Below, one piece after another: positions 6,173-8,603 of a DNA stretch of 8,603 bases (the first letter of the stretch is position 1; every line of letters starts with the position of its first letter). The stretch lies in NCBI GenBank assembly GCA_964386465.1, contig CAYLTU010000247.1, forward strand, positions 1-8,603. Reading direction: 5' to 3'. A program made the position numbers and the translations under genes. A model generated the notes under the pieces. The model worked only from the letters and a program-made list of their open reading frames with translations, searched no databases and was not told the origin of the DNA. Origin of the DNA: GCA-2717185 sp964386465 (GTDB taxonomy: Bacteria; Pseudomonadota; Alphaproteobacteria; UBA8366; GCA-2717185).

Positions 6173-8044
6173 TTAGCGGCCGAACGCGTAACCTTGCGTA
6201 TTGCGCGCGGTCGCTGCCGCCTTGATGAGATCGCCGTCGCGCGCGACGACGCACATCCTGCCTTGCGACCATTCCTCGCCGATTGAAACGTCGTGCCCTT
6301 TGTTCCGGAGTTCGGCGATGGTATCGTCGGAAAACCGATTTTCGAGTTCCAGCGATCGCAGCGCGGCGCGCTTCGGGTAGAACGAACCTGGAAAATGCGA
6401 CGTGTTGAAGGTCGGCGCATCCGCCGCTTGCTGCAAATTTTGGGCATGATGGACATGGCGGAGAAAGAATTGCAGCGCCCATTGGTCCTGCCTGTCCGCA
6501 CCCGGTGTACCGAACGCCATGTATGGCTTGCTGTCGCGGGTCGCGAAGCCGGGGCTCAGCGTTGTTCGAGGGCGTTTGCCGGGCGCGATCCCACCGGGCG
6601 TACCTTCCTCGAGGGTGAAAATCTGACCCCTGTTCGACAACGCGAAGCCGAGCTCCGGGATCGTGGGCGAACTGCGCAGCCAGCCGCCGCTTGGGGTGAT
6701 CGAGACCATGTTCCCGTGCCGGTCCGCGACATCGAGGTGAACAGTGTCGCCGGTCGCGATCGAGACGGCTTCGACTGGGTCGGCTAGAGGCGTCGTTTCG
6801 CCCGATTCCGAAACCGATAGGCGCCGTCCGTCCGGAAGGCCGAAAACGACCGGACCGCCAAAGCCGGGGATTTTGCCCGGTCGAATATTCTCCGAGGCGA
6901 AACCGCCGATCAACGCCCGTCGCGCGCTGTTGTAGTCTTCGGAAAGCAGAGTATCGATCGGGACATCGACGAAATCGGGGTCGCCGTAGAATTTTTCGCG
7001 GTCGGCGAAAGCGAGTTTCGTGCTCTCCGTCACGTGATGGACGAACGTCGCGCTGTTCGGCGGCATTGCGTCGAGGTCGAAACCGCGCAACAGGGCAAGC
7101 TGCTGGAGGAATACCGGCCCCTGGCTCCACGGTCCGCATTTGAACACGGTGTAATTGCCGTAATCGAGCGAAAGCGGCGCTTCCACCGTCGCCGACCAGC
7201 GGGAAAGGTCCTCGCCGCGGAGAAATCCCGAATGCATCCGTCCGGATGTGTCGAGGAATTTGTTCTCGCGGCAGAATTCGTCGACGGCTTCGGCGACGAA
7301 GCCGCGATAGAACGCATCGCGGGCTGCCTCGATTTGCGCCTCGCGGTCCGCGCCGGCCGCTTCCGCCTCCAGAAGGATGCGTTCGAACGTGTCCGCCAAT
7401 ATCGGGTTCGAGAAGAGCTGGTTTGGTTTCGGGACGTTTCCGTCCGGACAATAGACCTCGGCCGAGTTCGGCCAATGTCCGACGAAAAGCTCCGACAGCG
7501 AGTCTATGGACGCCACGGTCAGCGCCGAGATGGGATAGCCGTTGCGCGCATGTCCGATCGCCGGCTCAAGCACGTCGCGAACCCGCAGCGTTCCCCAATC
7601 GCGCAAGAGCAGCATGAAGGCGTCGAAAGCGCCCGGGACGACCAGCGGCAGCAGGCCGGCGCCCGGCACGATATCGAGGCCGAGGTCGCGGTACGCGTCG
7701 ACCGTTGCGTTACCGGGTGCGACGCCTTGGCCGCAAATTACCGAAACGCGTCCCGTCTTGCCGTCGCACAGGATAATCGGCGCGTCGCCGGCCGGGCCCG
7801 CCATATGAGGTTCGACGACCTGCAAGGTCAGTGCGGTCGCGACGGCGGCGTCGAACGCGTTGCCGCCTTTTTCTAGAAGCGACATGCCGGCGGCGGTGCC
7901 GAGCCAGTGGGTCGATGCGACCATGCCGTACGTACCGCTCAATTCCGGCCTCGTGGTAAAGGGCGGCCCGCCAGGAACACTGCCACCGCGTGGCGTCGCA
8001 CTGCCTCGAAACAATCGTTCGATGTCTTTTGATGTCGGTGCCAT
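6173..8044 (-). CDS. Gamma-glutamyltransferase-family Ntn hydrolase (probable acylase or amidohydrolase)
   Basis: This 623-residue protein belongs to the GGT family of N-terminal-nucleophile hydrolases. Members cleave themselves before a Thr, which then becomes the nucleophile of the small subunit. The expected cleavage site is before T434 (GDTVHLDVADRHGN), giving subunits of about 433 and 190 residues. Family blocks include GMVASTHWLGT (40-50), EKGGNAFDAAVATAL (58-72), APGKRPRTTLSP (487-498) and GTPGADRQDQW (512-522). In classical GGTs an Arg in the (F/R)RE.AP block binds the substrate alpha-carboxylate. Here the equivalent block is CGQGVAP (104-110), with no Arg. SSMSP becomes TTLSP and the oxyanion GG becomes GA (515-516). 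There is no signal peptide, whereas true bacterial GGTs are usually periplasmic. A cytoplasmic amide-cleaving enzyme on another substrate, such as an oxamate or acyl amidohydrolase, is more likely than glutathione breakdown. The ATG at 8044 has GGAG 11 nt upstream. It is divergent from the LLM gene. Confidence 0.88.
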   Translation of the reverse strand: MAPTSKDIERLFRGSATPRGGSVPGGPPFTTRPELSGTYGMVASTHWLGTAAGMSLLEKGGNAFDAAVATALTLQVVEPHMAGPAGDAPIILCDGKTGRVSVICGQGVAPGNATVDAYRDLGLDIVPGAGLLPLVVPGAFDAFMLLLRDWGTLRVRDVLEPAIGHARNGYPISALTVASIDSLSELFVGHWPNSAEVYCPDGNVPKPNQLFSNPILADTFERILLEAEAAGADREAQIEAARDAFYRGFVAEAVDEFCRENKFLDTSGRMHSGFLRGEDLSRWSATVEAPLSLDYGNYTVFKCGPWSQGPVFLQQLALLRGFDLDAMPPNSATFVHHVTESTKLAFADREKFYGDPDFVDVPIDTLLSEDYNSARRALIGGFASENIRPGKIPGFGGPVVFGLPDGRRLSVSESGETTPLADPVEAVSIATGDTVHLDVADRHGNMVSITPSGGWLRSSPTIPELGFALSNRGQIFTLEEGTPGGIAPGKRPRTTLSPGFATRDSKPYMAFGTPGADRQDQWALQFFLRHVHHAQNLQQAADAPTFNTSHFPGSFYPKRAALRSLELENRFSDDTIAELRNKGHDVSIGEEWSQGRMCVVARDGDLIKAAATARNTQGYAFGR

Positions 8045-8057
8045 ACCGGTCCCAGCT

Positions 8058-8070
8058 CCAAATCATTTGG
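8058..8070. repeat. Perfect 13-bp palindrome CCAAATCATTTGG
   Basis: Two 6-bp arms, CCAAAT and ATTTGG, are perfect reverse complements around a single central base. The repeat starts 14 bp upstream of the hydrolase ATG, and its near edge overlaps the GGAG ribosome-binding site (8056-8059). An operator blocking transcription or a protein site hiding the ribosome-binding site is possible. An RNA stem is unlikely because there is only one loop base. Confidence 0.45.
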
Positions 8071-8145
8071 TCGTTCGACAGAAAGTCTAGTCTTGAAAGG
8101 AGTCCGATTCCACGAGGGATGAAGTCGATATTCCCTGGTCCCGGT

Positions 8146-8173
8146 TTGGCGCAACAAGCTCCGGCTGTATTCT
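8146..8173 (+). promoter_or_regulatory. Candidate sigma70-like promoter for the LLM oxidoreductase
   Basis: TTGGCG (8146-8151) and TATTCT (8168-8173) are separated by 16 bp and each matches its consensus at 4 of 6 positions. Transcription from about 8180 would leave a short leader containing the AGGAAGAAGG ribosome-binding stretch before ATG 8207. The geometry is good and the match moderate. Confidence 0.4.
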
Positions 8174-8194
8174 CTGTCGTTGAAGAGAGCAGTG

Positions 8195-8204
8195 AGGAAG
8201 AAGG
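8195..8204 (+). promoter_or_regulatory. Ribosome-binding site of the LLM oxidoreductase
   Basis: The purine-rich AGGAAGAAGG ends 2 nt before the ATG at 8207, with its AGGA core at 8195-8198, 8 nt from the start codon. It is the clearest ribosome-binding site in the window and fixes this start. No alternative in-frame start with a similar signal is seen upstream. Confidence 0.6.
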
Positions 8205-8206
8205 GT

Positions 8207-8603
8207 ATGAAACTGGCCGTCGAGTTTCCCAGCGTGTCTTACCGCGAAGGCCCGGCGATGGTGGCGCGCATGGCGACCGGCATCGAGGAGATCGGCTACG
8301 ACCATATCGATATCTTCGATCACGTCGTGATGGGATACGATGTCGAGGGACGCGGGAAGTCGCTCTATTCGCCGAAGATGCCCATCCTCGAAGTCGTCTC
8401 CGCGCTTTCCTTCATCGCGGCCGTAACGGAACGGGTCACGCTAGGCACCGAGGTCCTCGTTCTGCCGCAACGTCAACCTGTCCTAGTGGCAAAGCAATTC
8501 AGTACCTTGGATTTGTTGTCCGGGGGACGCGCCCGGCTTGGGATCGGCGTCGGCTGGCAGGAGTCGGAGTTCGAGGCGCTGGGAGAAGACTTCGCCGATC
8601 GGG
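8207..8603 (+). CDS. LLM-class flavin/F420-dependent oxidoreductase, 3' part missing
   Basis: This is the N-terminal part of a luciferase-like monooxygenase-fold enzyme, a TIM-barrel oxidoreductase that uses FMN or coenzyme F420. The frame from ATG 8207 stays open to the right edge, giving 132 codons of an expected 280-330. Visible family features are MKLAVEFPS at the N-terminus, the GYDHIDIFDHV block (about residues 29-39), and the highly typical run RVTLGTEVLVLPQRQP followed by KQFSTLDLLSGGRARLGIGVGW and E..ALG.DF..R. This resembles the Rv2161c-type group of putative F420-dependent enzymes. The cofactor is inferred from family resemblance; no F420 biosynthesis gene is in the window. It is transcribed away from the hydrolase gene, and the short shared intergenic region allows joint regulation, but the substrate cannot be named. 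Confidence 0.9.
   Translation, partial: MKLAVEFPSVSYREGPAMVARMATGIEEIGYDHIDIFDHVVMGYDVEGRGKSLYSPKMPILEVVSALSFIAAVTERVTLGTEVLVLPQRQPVLVAKQFSTLDLLSGGRARLGIGVGWQESEFEALGEDFADR

Larger units (their letters stand above)
8045..8206. promoter_or_regulatory. Divergent intergenic region between hydrolase and LLM oxidoreductase
   Basis: These 162 bp separate the start codons of two head-to-head genes, so both promoters should lie here. It contains the 13-bp palindrome at 8058-8070 next to the hydrolase start, a sigma70-like promoter pointing at the LLM gene (8146-8173), and a loose 5-bp inverted repeat AGGGA/TCCCT around 8115-8136. I found no good promoter for the hydrolase. No regulator gene is visible next to it. 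Confidence 0.55.

Noticed and set aside
6096..7475. 459-codon open frame on the minus strand overlapping the hydrolase in another frame
   Set aside because: It is very Arg/Gly/Pro-rich without a family match, while the overlapping GGT-family frame carries all conserved motifs.

Overview
The window looks like chromosomal DNA of a high-GC proteobacterium, most likely an alphaproteobacterium. This is inferred from composition, from the GGIAHDFNN-type hybrid sensor kinase, and from a leuCD pair sitting beside a gamma-glutamyltransferase-family gene and an F420-type luciferase-like oxidoreductase. No species can be named. I see no rRNA, tRNA, insertion sequence, CRISPR array, integrase or phage gene.

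Four genes lie on the minus strand and one on the plus strand. Read in the direction of minus-strand transcription, from right to left, they are: a gamma-glutamyltransferase-family Ntn hydrolase (6173-8044); a 431-bp gap holding an AT-rich island and a perfect 14-bp palindrome; a very large soluble hybrid histidine kinase (1902-5741) built as receiver, six PAS modules, HisKA, HATPase and receiver; a 109-bp gap; then leuC (389-1792) and leuD (start at 386, cut by the left edge), only 2 nt apart. At the right, a divergent 162-bp intergenic region separates the Ntn hydrolase from a plus-strand LLM-class flavin/F420-dependent oxidoreductase (from 8207), which is cut by the right edge.

LeuC and LeuD form the two subunits of an isopropylmalate-isomerase-type [4Fe-4S] dehydratase and are clearly translated as a pair. 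Both differ from the classical leucine-pathway consensus at several places, so they may be a second, specialised copy. The hydrolase keeps the nucleophilic Thr but lacks the Arg that grips the gamma-glutamyl carboxylate in true GGTs, and it has no signal peptide. It is therefore more likely a cytoplasmic acylase or amidohydrolase than a glutathione enzyme. The kinase has no dedicated response regulator, output gene or transporter beside it, and its base composition is less GC-rich than its neighbours. It may be an orphan regulator inserted between metabolic genes. Nothing in the sequence directly shows that the five genes work in one pathway.

The points most worth following up are the regular six-fold PAS array between two receivers with one degenerate and one divergent module, the altered substrate pocket of the GGT-like enzyme, the non-canonical LeuCD pair, and two perfect palindromes, one at the start of the hydrolase gene and one upstream of the kinase.
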